64,000 bases of DNA from Brevibacillus laterosporus (lineage in GTDB: Bacteria > Bacillota > Bacilli > Brevibacillales > Brevibacillaceae): the NCBI GenBank assembly GCA_007833815.1, contig CP033464.1, positions 296,001 through 360,000 on the forward strand. The letters run 5' to 3'. This document shows positions 8,202 to 16,949 of the stretch, piece by piece (the first letter of the stretch is position 1; the number at the start of each line of letters is the position of its first letter). Made by a program: the position numbers and the translations under genes. Under the pieces are notes generated by a model that was not told the DNA's origin, searched no databases, and saw only the letters and a program-made list of their open reading frames with translations.

Positions 8202-9428
8202 CTACTTTTGCAAAACCTGCTCCCGTTCAACAGTGATCTCTCGCACGATCGTGGTTACATCTGAGATTTCCGCAAAATTTTTGCGATTGATAATGAAAGA
8301 CTGACCAATCTCTAAAGCTAGCCTTTCTGCTTCTGCTCGAATATCTGCTTGTTCAATTCTGTTTAAATCAGCGACTCCTGCTAGCCCAATCACACGTCTC
8401 AAGATTTTGCATCCAGCATAACCTACCGTATCTTGTAAGACTTGGGATACATAATCCTGCCAGAAATCAGGAACTCGCGCACTGCGCTCTTCTGCCTGTT
8501 TGTGCCACAATCGAACGAACTGCGATACAAACTCATTCCAAACGTCTTCTACCGTATCCAATAGATAGGTACGATAGTGCTCCCGTTTTTGGACGTCTGC
8601 TTGTAGCCCATGCTGTCCAGCATAATTTAAGATCAGATTAGCGATTACCGCTCCAATGTCAAAGCCAATAGGTCCATAAAAAGCAAACTCAGGATCAATC
8701 ACCTTTGTGCTCGTTTGTGTGACAAAAATACTACCTGTATGCAAATCACCATGCAATAGAGCCTCTGCTCGTGTCAAAAAGCCATATTTTAGCTTAGCGA
8801 TTTCTCGACGTAATGCTTGATTTCCCCATATTGCTTCTACATCTGGACGAATAAGTGGATTAAAATCGTTGGTCTCATGGTCCTCATAAGGATCAGTAAA
8901 TACAAGATCTTCAGTAATTTTACATAGCTCTGGATTAATAAACTTGCTCACATTAGCCTTCTTAGCAAATGGTTGTGTGCCAGGATCAGACGTAAAGAAC
9001 AAAGTATGGGCAAGAAAGGTGCCAATATGTCTAGCGAAATGTGGATACACCTCTCCATCAATTAAACCTGCACGGAGCAATTTATGATCGCCCACATCCT
9101 CCATAATCGTCAATGCAAGCTCTGTATTGTGATGGTATACCTCAGGCACCAAATCCCCGACCAACTCTCGTTGAATCTTGAGCGCCTCTGCCTCAATACG
9201 GGATCGATCCAACGTTAACGGCCATGATTCACCAACGACGCGAGCATAAGGCAAAGCCTGTTTCACAATGACACTTTTACCGGTTTCTTCATCCGTGATT
9301 CTAAAAACCAAATTTAAATTGCCATCACCAATTTCTTGGCTAACAAGAGACGCTTCTTTAGTAAAAATCTTTCCCTGATTCTGTACGTATAGAATGGCTT
9401 CTTGAACCGATAACGCTTGGTACCCCAT
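8202..9428 (-). CDS. mtnK: 5-methylthioribose kinase
   Basis: Phosphorylates 5-methylthioribose to the 1-phosphate at the start of methionine salvage. 408 residues, the usual length. The kinase-like fold shows LVFRITDEETGKSVIVKQ (ATP lysine), the Brenner motif ALLHGDLHTGSIFV and the metal site VIDPEFAFYGPIGFDIG. It is the last gene of the minus-strand unit behind the SAM-I riboswitch at 10124-10244 and follows the gene at 9450 by about 20 bp. The isomerase gene mtnA, often adjacent in Bacillus, is not in this window. Confidence 0.95.
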   Translation of the reverse strand: MGYQALSVQEAILYVQNQGKIFTKEASLVSQEIGDGNLNLVFRITDEETGKSVIVKQALPYARVVGESWPLTLDRSRIEAEALKIQRELVGDLVPEVYHHNTELALTIMEDVGDHKLLRAGLIDGEVYPHFARHIGTFLAHTLFFTSDPGTQPFAKKANVSKFINPELCKITEDLVFTDPYEDHETNDFNPLIRPDVEAIWGNQALRREIAKLKYGFLTRAEALLHGDLHTGSIFVTQTSTKVIDPEFAFYGPIGFDIGAVIANLILNYAGQHGLQADVQKREHYRTYLLDTVEDVWNEFVSQFVRLWHKQAEERSARVPDFWQDYVSQVLQDTVGYAGCKILRRVIGLAGVADLNRIEQADIRAEAERLALEIGQSFIINRKNFAEISDVTTIVREITVEREQVLQK

Positions 9429-9449
9429 ATCTTTCCTCTCCTTTTATCA

Positions 9450-10112
9450 CTAGTATCGTTCTACAAATTGATCGTAATGTGCCAAGGGATGGACGATTCC
9501 TCCTAGATTGGCCAATAAACGATAGTTGGTTAATAGGCTAACGTGATAAACACCGACCCGCTCCCAGACCTCATGTGGCTCAAGAATATTCCATCGCCCC
9601 GAATTCTTTTCAATAAACAAGTCTTTACCGCGAAAACGAATCCAGGTATGGCTGATAGGAACATCTGGTGAAAACAGACGGGACCGTGACAAACAGTCAT
9701 CACCATATTCCACAGTAAGTAAGAACAACATACGATACGCTTCTTCCCAGCTCCACTGCAATAATACATGCCAGGACCCGCTTTCTTGTTCACTAATTTT
9801 ACCACGTAAATGGCCAAATGCATGGCTCAACGCATTGCAGGCGTTGCCTGAATCAATCGGCAACTGCCTAATCTCCTGGAGCTCATGTAACAAATGTTCG
9901 GCAAATGAACTCCAATCCTTCTCCCCTGTTTCCCGTGTCAATTTGAGTTGATCACGAAACGCTTGTGATATCTGTTTATATTTTTGATAGCACCGCATCA
10001 TCACCCAATATTTATGCTCTGCCCATATCTGTTCACACCATGCTTTGCTTATCGTAGAAAAAGAAAACCTCTTTTCCGAAGAAAAGAGGTCGTTTGTACA
10101 TGCCATTTCCAT
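9450..10112 (-). CDS. Unnamed methionine-salvage operon gene (possible DUF1722-like N-terminus)
   Basis: A 220-residue protein I cannot name. The stretch from WAEHKYWVMMRCY to NALSHAFGHLRGKISEQE (about residues 28-115) recalls the DUF1722/YbgA domain, but the C-terminal half (EEAYRMLFLLTVEYGDDCLSR, then WIRFRGKDLFIEK) does not. It is soluble, with no signal peptide. The ATG at 10112 follows GGGGGAG; the longer frame upstream merely reads through the riboswitch. It is first in the unit with mtnK and directly under a SAM-I riboswitch, so a role in methionine or sulphur metabolism is likely by context only. Confidence 0.7.
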   Translation of the reverse strand: MEMACTNDLFSSEKRFSFSTISKAWCEQIWAEHKYWVMMRCYQKYKQISQAFRDQLKLTRETGEKDWSSFAEHLLHELQEIRQLPIDSGNACNALSHAFGHLRGKISEQESGSWHVLLQWSWEEAYRMLFLLTVEYGDDCLSRSRLFSPDVPISHTWIRFRGKDLFIEKNSGRWNILEPHEVWERVGVYHVSLLTNYRLLANLGGIVHPLAHYDQFVERY

Positions 10113-10123
10113 TAAACGCTCCC

Positions 10124-10244
10124 CCTTATCTACCAGAATTTCAATGTCTCTGCAGGAATTAGCACCGTGCACACGCCAAATTAGTGGTCATGTGTCGGTT
10201 GCTGGGTTTCATAGGGCCAGTCCCTCCACCGTCTCTGGATAAGG
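10124..10244 (-). promoter_or_regulatory. SAM-I riboswitch of the mtnK unit, apparently translational
   Basis: Conserved SAM-I core on the minus strand: CTTATCCAGAGACGGTGGAG, then GGGACTGGCCCTATGAAACC, CAGCAACC and GGTGCTAATTCC. P1 pairs CCTTATC (10238-10244) with GATAAGG (10124-10130). The 3' arm of P1 runs straight into the Shine-Dalgarno GGGGGAG of the next gene, leaving no room for a terminator hairpin. Binding of SAM should therefore mask the RBS. Confidence 0.9.
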
Positions 10245-10327
10245 TATCCAAAAGATATGTAATTGTAAGTAACGTCAGACCCTTATATCTAAGTAACTGA
10301 GAGCCTCGTAAATGAATCGTTAGTAGA

Positions 10328-10356
10328 AATATACACAGACAAACCTGATATGTCAA
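10328..10356 (-). promoter_or_regulatory. SigA promoter of the mtnK unit
   Basis: Minus strand TTGACA (10351-10356), 17-nt spacer, TATATT (10328-10333). Start would be about 80 nt before the riboswitch P1 stem. Confidence 0.75.
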
Positions 10357-10392
10357 ACAATTTATTCAACTCAGATTTTGTTTGTAAAAGGG

Positions 10393-10421
10393 TTGACGCT
10401 TTTTATAAAAAGGGATAAGAT
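10393..10421 (+). promoter_or_regulatory. SigA promoter of mtnWXBD
   Basis: TTGACG (10393-10398), 17-nt spacer, TAAGAT (10416-10421), about 50 nt upstream of the plus-strand SAM riboswitch. Confidence 0.7.
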
Positions 10422-10472
10422 GATCTCCAAGAAACAGCTTAATTTTTTGACAACTACACCAATTATCTACAA

Positions 10473-10650
10473 CTCTTATTGTGAGAAGGCGGAGGGACTG
10501 GCCCTATGATGCCCGGCAACCCTCGCATCGACATATCGATGCGAAACGGTGCTAAATCCTACGCATAAGCATGCTTCATGGCTTATGTGAGAGATAAGAG
10601 AAGAAGTCCTGTCTATCAGACGCCTCCTTCTCTTGAAGGGGGCGTTTTTA
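10473..10650 (+). promoter_or_regulatory. SAM-I riboswitch with terminator, upstream of mtnW
   Basis: Core GGCGGAGGGACTGGCCCTAT, GATGCCCGGCAACC and GGTGCTAAATCC; P1 pairs CTCTTAT (10473-10479) with ATAAGAG (10594-10600). It is followed by a terminator stem (CGCCTCCTT 10621-10629 with AAGGGGGCG 10636-10644) and a T-run. This is the usual transcription-attenuation layout, unlike the divergent switch at 10124-10244. Confidence 0.95.
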
Positions 10651-10710
10651 GTTGTTATTCGCTACCTCTACATAATTTTGTAAAATCCTATACCTACAAG
10701 GAGGTCATCC

Positions 10711-11925
10711 ATGAGTACAGATCGAATTCTCGTAACCTATTTAACGCAAGCAAAAGATTTACAAAAAAAAGCTGAAGGTATAGCAGTTGGTATGACGGTA
10801 GGCTCATGGACGGACCTTCCCTTAGCCAAACAAGAACAACTGCGAGCTTATTTGGGAGAAGTGGCACATGTAGCTCCTCTTGAAACCACCCCGTCTGGCG
10901 AAACACGCGGCCTAATAACTATCAGTTATCCGACAAGATGCTTCACACAAGATATCCCCTCTCTTCTTACAGGGGTATTTGGTAAGTTATCGATGGATGG
11001 CAAAATCAAACTGATAGATATTCAACTACCCCCTTCTTTTTTACAAGGGTTCCATGGTCCAAAGTTTGGCATAAAAGGTATACGAGAAATAACCGGTGTG
11101 CATGATCGACCGTTATTAATGAGCATTTTCAAGTCATGCACAGGCTTGTCGTTAGACGAATTAGAAGTTCAGTTTCGTGCACAAGCAGAAGGTGGCCTTG
11201 ATTTTATAAAAGATGACGAAATTTTCTTTGCCGATGATAAAGCTCCTTTTATTCAACGCATCCGACGCTTCAAAATCATAGCAGATGAAGTTGCTCAACA
11301 AACTGGGAAGCCTGTCTTGTATGCTGCTAACCTTACCGGTCCTAGCTCACAGCTCATTGAGCGGGCGAAACAAGCAATTGATGCTGGTGCTTCCTGCCTC
11401 TTATTCAATGCACTCGCTTTCGGCTTCGACCTATTGCAGCGACTAGCAGAAGATCCAGACATTCAAGTGCCAATCATGGCCCATCCCGCACTCGCTGGAG
11501 CTTACTACCCTAGTCCTGATTACGGCATAGCTGCTCCACTCTTACTCGGTAGCCTATTACGTTTAGCTGGTGCTGACTTGGTCTTGTTCCCTTCTCCATA
11601 TGGAAACGTTGCACTAGATAAGCTGGAAGCCAACCAACTTGCCAATCACTTGGTGGGGGAATATGGTTCCTTACAACCTGCTTTCCCAGTTCCTTCGGCA
11701 GGTATTCATCCTGGATTAGTCCCACAGTTGTATGCTGACTTTGGTCTAGATCAGGTTGTTAACGCAGGTGGGGGTATTCATGGCCACCCACAAGGCGCAG
11801 CGGCAGGCGGTAGAGCTTTCCGCGTAGCCATCGATGCATCCGTAAAAGGGATCAGTCTTACACAAGCAGCTAACGACTCTGAAGAACTGCGACTCGCACT
11901 AGAAAAATGGGGAGGTCTCGCATGA
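10711..11925 (+). CDS. mtnW: 2,3-diketo-5-methylthiopentyl-1-phosphate enolase (RuBisCO-like protein)
   Basis: Enolisation step of methionine salvage. 404 residues with the RuBisCO-large-subunit barrel: FGIKGIRE, then GGLDFIKDDE (lysine that is carbamylated in the family, followed by metal-binding Asp/Glu), IMAHPALAGAY and NAGGGIHGHPQGAAAGG phosphate loops. First gene of a tight four-gene operon (mtnW-mtnX-mtnB-mtnD); its stop overlaps the mtnX start as ATGA. RBS AAGGAGG. Controlled by the SAM-I riboswitch at 10473. Confidence 0.95.
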   Translation: MSTDRILVTYLTQAKDLQKKAEGIAVGMTVGSWTDLPLAKQEQLRAYLGEVAHVAPLETTPSGETRGLITISYPTRCFTQDIPSLLTGVFGKLSMDGKIKLIDIQLPPSFLQGFHGPKFGIKGIREITGVHDRPLLMSIFKSCTGLSLDELEVQFRAQAEGGLDFIKDDEIFFADDKAPFIQRIRRFKIIADEVAQQTGKPVLYAANLTGPSSQLIERAKQAIDAGASCLLFNALAFGFDLLQRLAEDPDIQVPIMAHPALAGAYYPSPDYGIAAPLLLGSLLRLAGADLVLFPSPYGNVALDKLEANQLANHLVGEYGSLQPAFPVPSAGIHPGLVPQLYADFGLDQVVNAGGGIHGHPQGAAAGGRAFRVAIDASVKGISLTQAANDSEELRLALEKWGGLA

Positions 11926-12599
11926 CAAAACAACTTGTACTTTTTTGCGACTTTGATGGAACCATTACAGAAAAAGACAACATTGTAGCAATCATGCGCC
12001 ACTTTCATCCCCCGGGCTGGGAAGCATTAACTGAACAGATTTTGACGCAACAAATTACAATCAGAGAAGGCGTGGGTAAGCTTTTTTCCCTACTTCCCTC
12101 TTCACTTGAACAAGAAATTACGCAATTTGCTGTAAAGAATGCCAGTATCCGCCCTGGATTCGCTGAGTTTGTCGATTATTGCCGACAAGAAAACGTGACA
12201 CTACTCATTACAAGCGGGGGTATTGATTTCTTTATCCATCCGATTCTCGCTCCGTTCCAGTTGGATGGACCAATCTACTGTAATGGCAGTGATTTTAGTG
12301 GAACAAGCATTCGTATTACGTGGCCACATGCCTGCGATGAGCATTGCCCAACAGATTGCGGAATGTGTAAAACCACTATTATTAGAAATTACGATTCTGC
12401 CACTCACACACGTGTTGTCATTGGGGACAGTATCACTGACTTAGCAGGTTCTCGAATTGCTGACTTTGTCATTGCCCGTTCCCTCCTATTAGAAAAATGT
12501 GAGGAAGAAAATTTATCACATAAACCATTTACTACCTTTTATGATGTGATTGATATTATAAAAGCCATTCAGGCGAAACAGGAGGGAATTGTGCTATGA
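11922..12599 (+). CDS. mtnX: 2-hydroxy-3-keto-5-methylthiopentenyl-1-phosphate phosphatase
   Basis: HAD-family phosphatase that dephosphorylates the MtnW product to give the acireductone. 225 residues. Motif I FCDFDGTITEKDN near residue 8, motif II with LLITSGGIDFF, and VVIGDSITDLAGS near residue 167. The ATG at 11922 overlaps the mtnW stop and follows GGAGGTC, so five extra upstream codons are discarded. It again overlaps mtnB by ATGA, implying translational coupling along the operon. Confidence 0.93.
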   Translation: MTKQLVLFCDFDGTITEKDNIVAIMRHFHPPGWEALTEQILTQQITIREGVGKLFSLLPSSLEQEITQFAVKNASIRPGFAEFVDYCRQENVTLLITSGGIDFFIHPILAPFQLDGPIYCNGSDFSGTSIRITWPHACDEHCPTDCGMCKTTIIRNYDSATHTRVVIGDSITDLAGSRIADFVIARSLLLEKCEEENLSHKPFTTFYDVIDIIKAIQAKQEGIVL

Positions 12600-13255
12600 C
12601 CGCAACACTTGAACAGCGCATCGCCGCTTTTAAACAATTGGATGAGGTAAAGCTTACATTTGCTAGAAGAGATTGGTTTCCGGGAACTAGCGGAAACCTC
12701 TCCATCAAAATCAGCGATGTCCCCCTACAATTTGCTGTGACCGCCAGTGGCAAAGATAAAACCAAATTGACACCAGAAGATTATCTGATCGTTGACGAAA
12801 ACGCAAATTCCGTGGAGCCTACCAATTTGAAGCCTTCTGCAGAAACATTAGTGCATGCCGTTATTTATCAAAGCATTCCCGATGCTGGCGCTTGCTTCCA
12901 TGTGCATACGATTGCAAACAATGTGATTTCCGAGCTATATGCACAAAAACAAAGTTTTAGTATTCACGGTCAGGAACTAATTAAGGGACTCGGCATCTGG
13001 GAGGAAAATGCTCTACTTAGCGTTCCCATCGTGGAAAACTATGCAGATATCCCTGCACTAGCACTAGCCATTAAAGAGGCCATACGTTCTGATGTACCTG
13101 GCGTACTAATCCGTAATCATGGTATCTACGCATGGGGTCGTAATGATTTTGAAGCAAAACGACATATAGAAGCTTTTGAGTTTTTATTCGAGTATCAATT
13201 ACGCTTACTCCAAGTAGGTCAGTTATCTACGCAAGCTACTGGCATCGCTATTTAA
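12596..13255 (+). CDS. mtnB: 5-methylthioribulose-1-phosphate dehydratase
   Basis: Class II aldolase-like, zinc-dependent dehydratase. 219 residues. Substrate loop FPGTSGNLSIK, zinc ligands in CFHVHTIANN and a third His in LIRNHGIYAWG. The start overlaps the mtnX stop by 4 bp. The gene gap to mtnD is 50 bp with a clear AAGGAGG. Confidence 0.94.
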   Translation: MTATLEQRIAAFKQLDEVKLTFARRDWFPGTSGNLSIKISDVPLQFAVTASGKDKTKLTPEDYLIVDENANSVEPTNLKPSAETLVHAVIYQSIPDAGACFHVHTIANNVISELYAQKQSFSIHGQELIKGLGIWEENALLSVPIVENYADIPALALAIKEAIRSDVPGVLIRNHGIYAWGRNDFEAKRHIEAFEFLFEYQLRLLQVGQLSTQATGIAI

Positions 13256-13305
13256 TCGAATAAAACCATAATTCATAACATTCGAAACACAAGGAGGCTT
13301 TACCC

Positions 13306-13818
13306 ATGGCAAAAGTACGTTTTCACGATACCAACGAATATATTGAAGGTACAGAAGCTGTTAAAGCATTTTTAACAACGCAAGATGTTATCTATGAATA
13401 TTGGGGTGTGGAGCAATTAGATCCTGCTCTTCGTACAAATTACTCCCCAACTGATGCCGAGAAGCAACAAATTTTAGATACATTCCAAACAGAGATAACG
13501 GACATTAGCGAGCGCCGTAACTACACCACGGCAGACGTGATCGTTCTTAGCGACAAAACACCAGAGTTAGATAAAAAGTTGGAGAACTTCGTTAAAGAAC
13601 ATCATCACACGGATGATGAAGTCCGCTTCTGCGTAGATGGTCATGGTATCTTTGCAATTTTAGGCACAGACGGTCGATACTTTGATGTAGAGCTGTCCGC
13701 AGGTGATTTAATCTCTGTTCCTTCTTCTTATCGTCACTACTTTACCTTAATGGAGGATCGGAAAATTATTGCCATTCGTCTGTTTGTTACTCCCGCTGGT
13801 TGGGAAGCGATTTATTAG
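13306..13818 (+). CDS. mtnD: Acireductone dioxygenase
   Basis: Converts acireductone to the keto-acid precursor of methionine and formate (Fe form). Cupin fold, 170 residues. Metal ligands by position: His99 and His101 with Glu105 in HHHTDDEVR, and His144 in SYRHYF. Last gene of the mtnWXBD operon, followed by a terminator. Confidence 0.95.
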   Translation: MAKVRFHDTNEYIEGTEAVKAFLTTQDVIYEYWGVEQLDPALRTNYSPTDAEKQQILDTFQTEITDISERRNYTTADVIVLSDKTPELDKKLENFVKEHHHTDDEVRFCVDGHGIFAILGTDGRYFDVELSAGDLISVPSSYRHYFTLMEDRKIIAIRLFVTPAGWEAIY

Positions 13819-13862
13819 GAGGCTTTGGAATTGTTTCTTCATTAGATAAGAAAAAAGATAAG

Positions 13863-13895
13863 AAAAACGCTTGGAGCATCTGTCCAAGCGTTTTT
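13863..13895. terminator. Bidirectional terminator between mtnD and the secreted-protein gene
   Basis: Perfect 13-bp stem (13863-13875 with 13883-13895) starting with A-run and ending with T-run. Confidence 0.85.
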
Positions 13896-13944
13896 CCTAT
13901 CGATTCGGTATTCAAGCTACTATTCTACATTTACTTCGAACGAA

Positions 13945-15000
13945 TTACTTCGGTTGAATCAACGACTCCTGCTCAACCACAATTTTCACCGCTTGCCCGA
14001 TTGCTGGTAGGCTTTTTGTTGTGGTAGGGCCATAAAATCCATAGACTTTTACTCCTTTACGCAAGTCCTCTGCTTTTAATGCGGTATTATCTTTTGTGTT
14101 AATAATCGGAGTATCTTTGGCTACGTTTAACGCAATCGTTTCAAATGAATTGTCGTTTAGCTTCTCTCCTTCAATCACTACTTGAATGGTTCCGTCTGTC
14201 AATGTTTTAGCTTCAATAACTTCACCAACTGTTCCCAAAACCTCTGAAGTAGCCGTTTTATCATTTACCACGATTTTTACTGCATTTGTCATTGGCGGAA
14301 TGCTCATGGTCATAATCAAACTATGCTCAGCTTCAACTTCTTGTCCCAATTTCAAATCAGCAATTGTTAGCTTTTCACCATCTTGATTAACAATGCTTGT
14401 TTCATCTGTGATGTTTAAACGCACACCATTTGTGAAACCATTCACCATAATAGCTCCCTTAATAGAAGCATCTTTCTCTTCAATAGAGATGCCTGTAATA
14501 CTACCTTTTTTCGCGACTCCCTGAGCTTGTTCGTCGATTTTAATCGCTCCATCCTCTTCGACAACTACTTGTAGATTAAGCACTTCATCAAAGAAGGAAA
14601 CAGGTACATAGGTAATTCCCTCTTTAGCCTCTGGAGCTGCTCCTAATTGCACGTACATTTTATTTACATTGTATTGATCTTTTCCTACCGTCACTGCTGT
14701 CCACTGTGGGCCTTTTTGTAATTCGGCACTCTTGGTTTCAGCATTCCAGGTAACTTTATAATTTAATTTGTCAGCGATCGTACGCAATGGGACCATCAAC
14801 ACATTTTGTTTATTTGCGTATACTTCTAGCTTCTGGTCTATTACTTGGCCATTCACAGAAATGGAATGCTTAGAAGCCTTAGTTGTTTCGGCATTATTTA
14901 TTTGTACGGGTTGAGTTGTAGCAGCATAAGCTGAAATGGAACTGGTAGCCACCACAGCAGTAATCAGTGCAGCACTTAACATTTTAAAGGATTTATTCAT
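13945..15000 (-). CDS. Secreted protein with copper-amine-oxidase N-like (stalk) domain
   Basis: 351 residues with a signal peptide ending near AYA (residue 26). Residues about 45-130 form the Cu_amine_oxidN1-type domain found on many Bacillales surface proteins (VLMVPLRTIADKLNYKVTWN, then GITYVPVSFFDEVLNL). Two related halves follow (about 165-245 and 250-345), each ending in a PxxxxAVKIVV strand, which looks like an internal duplication. Not an oxidase: only the stalk-type domain is present. Probably exported to the wall; role unknown. Confidence 0.8.
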   Translation of the reverse strand: MNKSFKMLSAALITAVVATSSISAYAATTQPVQINNAETTKASKHSISVNGQVIDQKLEVYANKQNVLMVPLRTIADKLNYKVTWNAETKSAELQKGPQWTAVTVGKDQYNVNKMYVQLGAAPEAKEGITYVPVSFFDEVLNLQVVVEEDGAIKIDEQAQGVAKKGSITGISIEEKDASIKGAIMVNGFTNGVRLNITDETSIVNQDGEKLTIADLKLGQEVEAEHSLIMTMSIPPMTNAVKIVVNDKTATSEVLGTVGEVIEAKTLTDGTIQVVIEGEKLNDNSFETIALNVAKDTPIINTKDNTALKAEDLRKGVKVYGFYGPTTTKSLPAIGQAVKIVVEQESLIQPK

Positions 15001-15104
15001 TTTGGTACCTCCATTTTCATTAACATTATTTCCATTTTGTTGGATTCATCTTCTTTGACGAGGTGTTTTTCTCAAACGTTTCAGGAAAAGAGAAAAAAAA
15101 TTAA

Positions 15105-15155
15105 AATAAAAAAACCAAAGCCCAATTAATAATCAGTTGGACACTGGCTTTTGAC
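15105..15155 (-). terminator. Terminator after the glucokinase gene
   Basis: Imperfect stem on the minus strand (AAAGCCAGTGTCCAACT against AATTGGGCTTTGG) followed by a T-run, just past the stop at 15157. Confidence 0.6.
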
Positions 15156-15156
15156 A

Positions 15157-16143
15157 TCAAATAATCAACATCTTTTGTTTGCATGCGTCTAGAGCTAACC
15201 TCGCTCCACCCGTCACTCCTGCATCATTTCCTAACGTAGCAAGCACGATCTTTGCTCCTATAGCTACCCGTGGAAATGTAAACCTTACAAACTGCTGACG
15301 CAAAGGCACGATTAAAGCATTACCCGCTTGAGAAACTCCTCCTCCGATAACAATCTTTTGAGGATTAGTCCCATTAGCAAGGTTGGCAAGCGCTATTCCT
15401 AAATGGAAAGTCAACTCCCTAATCACTTTGCTTGCTAGGTTATCTCCTGCTTTAGCTGCTTCGAAAACAACTTTAGCTGTGAGAGAAGAGCCAGTTTCAA
15501 GATACGTGCGCAACGAACTAGACTCGTAGCTGGTATGTACCTCTACCATCGCCATCCGTACAATTCCTGTTGCAGAAGCGACGGTTTCAAGGCAACCCGT
15601 TTTACCGCAATTACATGGCGCTCCTCCCTCTGGTATGGCAGCAATATGACCAATTTCGCCCGCTGATCCATTTACACCGCGCACAATAGCTCCATTGGAG
15701 ATTATGCCTCCTCCAACTCCTGTTCCCAACGTAACACAGATAAGATCTCTCGCTCCTTCTCCTGCTCCCTTCCACATTTCCCCTAATGCCGCTATATTTG
15801 CGTCGTTATCCACCACGACGGGCAAACCGGTCGCCTGTTCCAAGCGCTCCTGTAAGGGAAAGCTGACCCAGCCCAGATTAACTGCCACATCGACTGATCC
15901 AGTCTTTATATTGACTGGTCCTGGTGCCCCTATCCCTATACCTAGCACATCATTTCTATCCTGACCCATTCGTGCCAGCTGATTGCGAAGTTCTCTGGCG
16001 ATATCGTCTGGAATGTTACTTCCATTCATGCTTGTGTCAGTAGGAATTTCCCATTTACGAAGAATAGCACCGTTTTGCGTCAAAAAAGCAAGTTTGATCG
16101 TTGTTCCTCCGATATCTACACCAACAAGCCACTTATCCTTCAT
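15157..16143 (-). CDS. glcK: ROK-family glucokinase
   Basis: ATP-dependent phosphorylation of glucose. 328 residues. N-terminal ATP loop VGVDIGGTTIK, catalytic region VDNDANIAALGEMW, zinc-binding ROK signature CNCGKTGCLE near residue 175, and VIGGGVSQAG. ATG at 16143 after GGAGGGAG is chosen over the longer frame. Overlaps the upstream gene by 11 bp and closes the PTS-phosphatase-kinase operon. As a Leloir-independent kinase it would use the free glucose released by the GH31 enzyme encoded opposite. Confidence 0.88.
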   Translation of the reverse strand: MKDKWLVGVDIGGTTIKLAFLTQNGAILRKWEIPTDTSMNGSNIPDDIARELRNQLARMGQDRNDVLGIGIGAPGPVNIKTGSVDVAVNLGWVSFPLQERLEQATGLPVVVDNDANIAALGEMWKGAGEGARDLICVTLGTGVGGGIISNGAIVRGVNGSAGEIGHIAAIPEGGAPCNCGKTGCLETVASATGIVRMAMVEVHTSYESSSLRTYLETGSSLTAKVVFEAAKAGDNLASKVIRELTFHLGIALANLANGTNPQKIVIGGGVSQAGNALIVPLRQQFVRFTFPRVAIGAKIVLATLGNDAGVTGGARLALDACKQKMLII

Positions 16144-16948
16144 GATTACTCCCTCCGACTTCTCCAAGTATGACATCTACACCGAAATGATCAGATATGA
16201 CAGACTTATTTATACCATTAAAAATTACTCTCGATTTCAATACATGGACAGGCTGATTTACCCAGATATAATCAATCCGCAAGTCTTTCTGATTGCCACC
16301 CCATCCAGCAATCTTCCCTTGTACCGTACTGCCCTCGTCTTGATTTTGAGCAAGTAAAAACGTATCGTACCACCCATGCTCTCGTACATTGTCATATCCT
16401 TCTCCACTCACACCAGCATGATTATTGAAATCACCCATTAAAAAGGTAAGTTCACTCTTTACAACCATCTTTGTCAGGCGTTCAAATTGAAGGGAAAATG
16501 GCTCCTCTTCATCCATCCACCATCCAAAGTGACAAGAAAAGAATGAAACGGATTTTTGATGATACCAGACAGTAGCTTGCACAACCTTTCGAGTTTTCCA
16601 ATACGACGTATCTGTATGTTCAGACACATAAAATGAGTTTTGACTCCTGATGGGGAGGTTGGTCAACAAAGCTACTCCTTCTTCGTATAGCTCATACCCG
16701 ATATGACAAAATTCCCAGACCATCTGATAATCGTCTTCACCACGTTTATGAAGCTCTTGTAGTAATAGATAGGCATAATTATCCGCCTTCATTTGACCAT
16801 CGATCAATACAGCATCAATCGATTGACTAACCTCTTGTAGAGCGATGACATCGTAAGCATGTTCTACTATGGCATCCGCTAGCTCTCCCAGCTTTTTATG
16901 TTGATCAAGTTCCTGCCAAGAATGACAGTTCAGTGTTAACAATCTCAT
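16133..16948 (-). CDS. Endonuclease/exonuclease/phosphatase-family protein, possible maltose 6'-phosphate phosphatase (MapP-like)
   Basis: 271 residues of the EEP superfamily: LTLNCHSW, DVIALQEVSQ, FFSCHFGWW, FLMGDFNNHAG, RIDYIWVN and ISDHFGVDV carry the metal and catalytic residues. Although such proteins are often labelled nucleases, the gene lies directly between a maltose/glucose-type PTS permease (2 bp away) and a glucokinase. In Enterococcus faecalis the maltose 6'-phosphate phosphatase MapP plays this part, and as I recall it belongs to this superfamily. The MapP assignment is inference from context. Confidence 0.65.
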   Translation of the reverse strand: MRLLTLNCHSWQELDQHKKLGELADAIVEHAYDVIALQEVSQSIDAVLIDGQMKADNYAYLLLQELHKRGEDDYQMVWEFCHIGYELYEEGVALLTNLPIRSQNSFYVSEHTDTSYWKTRKVVQATVWYHQKSVSFFSCHFGWWMDEEEPFSLQFERLTKMVVKSELTFLMGDFNNHAGVSGEGYDNVREHGWYDTFLLAQNQDEGSTVQGKIAGWGGNQKDLRIDYIWVNQPVHVLKSRVIFNGINKSVISDHFGVDVILGEVGGSNHEG

Positions 16949-16949
16949 A

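Noticed and set aside
9530-9823. A 97-codon frame inside the unnamed mtn gene
   Set aside because: Same strand, other frame; no RBS and no family features; shadow of the longer gene.
10112-10172. Longer start for the unnamed mtn gene
   Set aside because: The extra 20 codons are the 3' part of the SAM-I riboswitch, and the RBS points to 10112.
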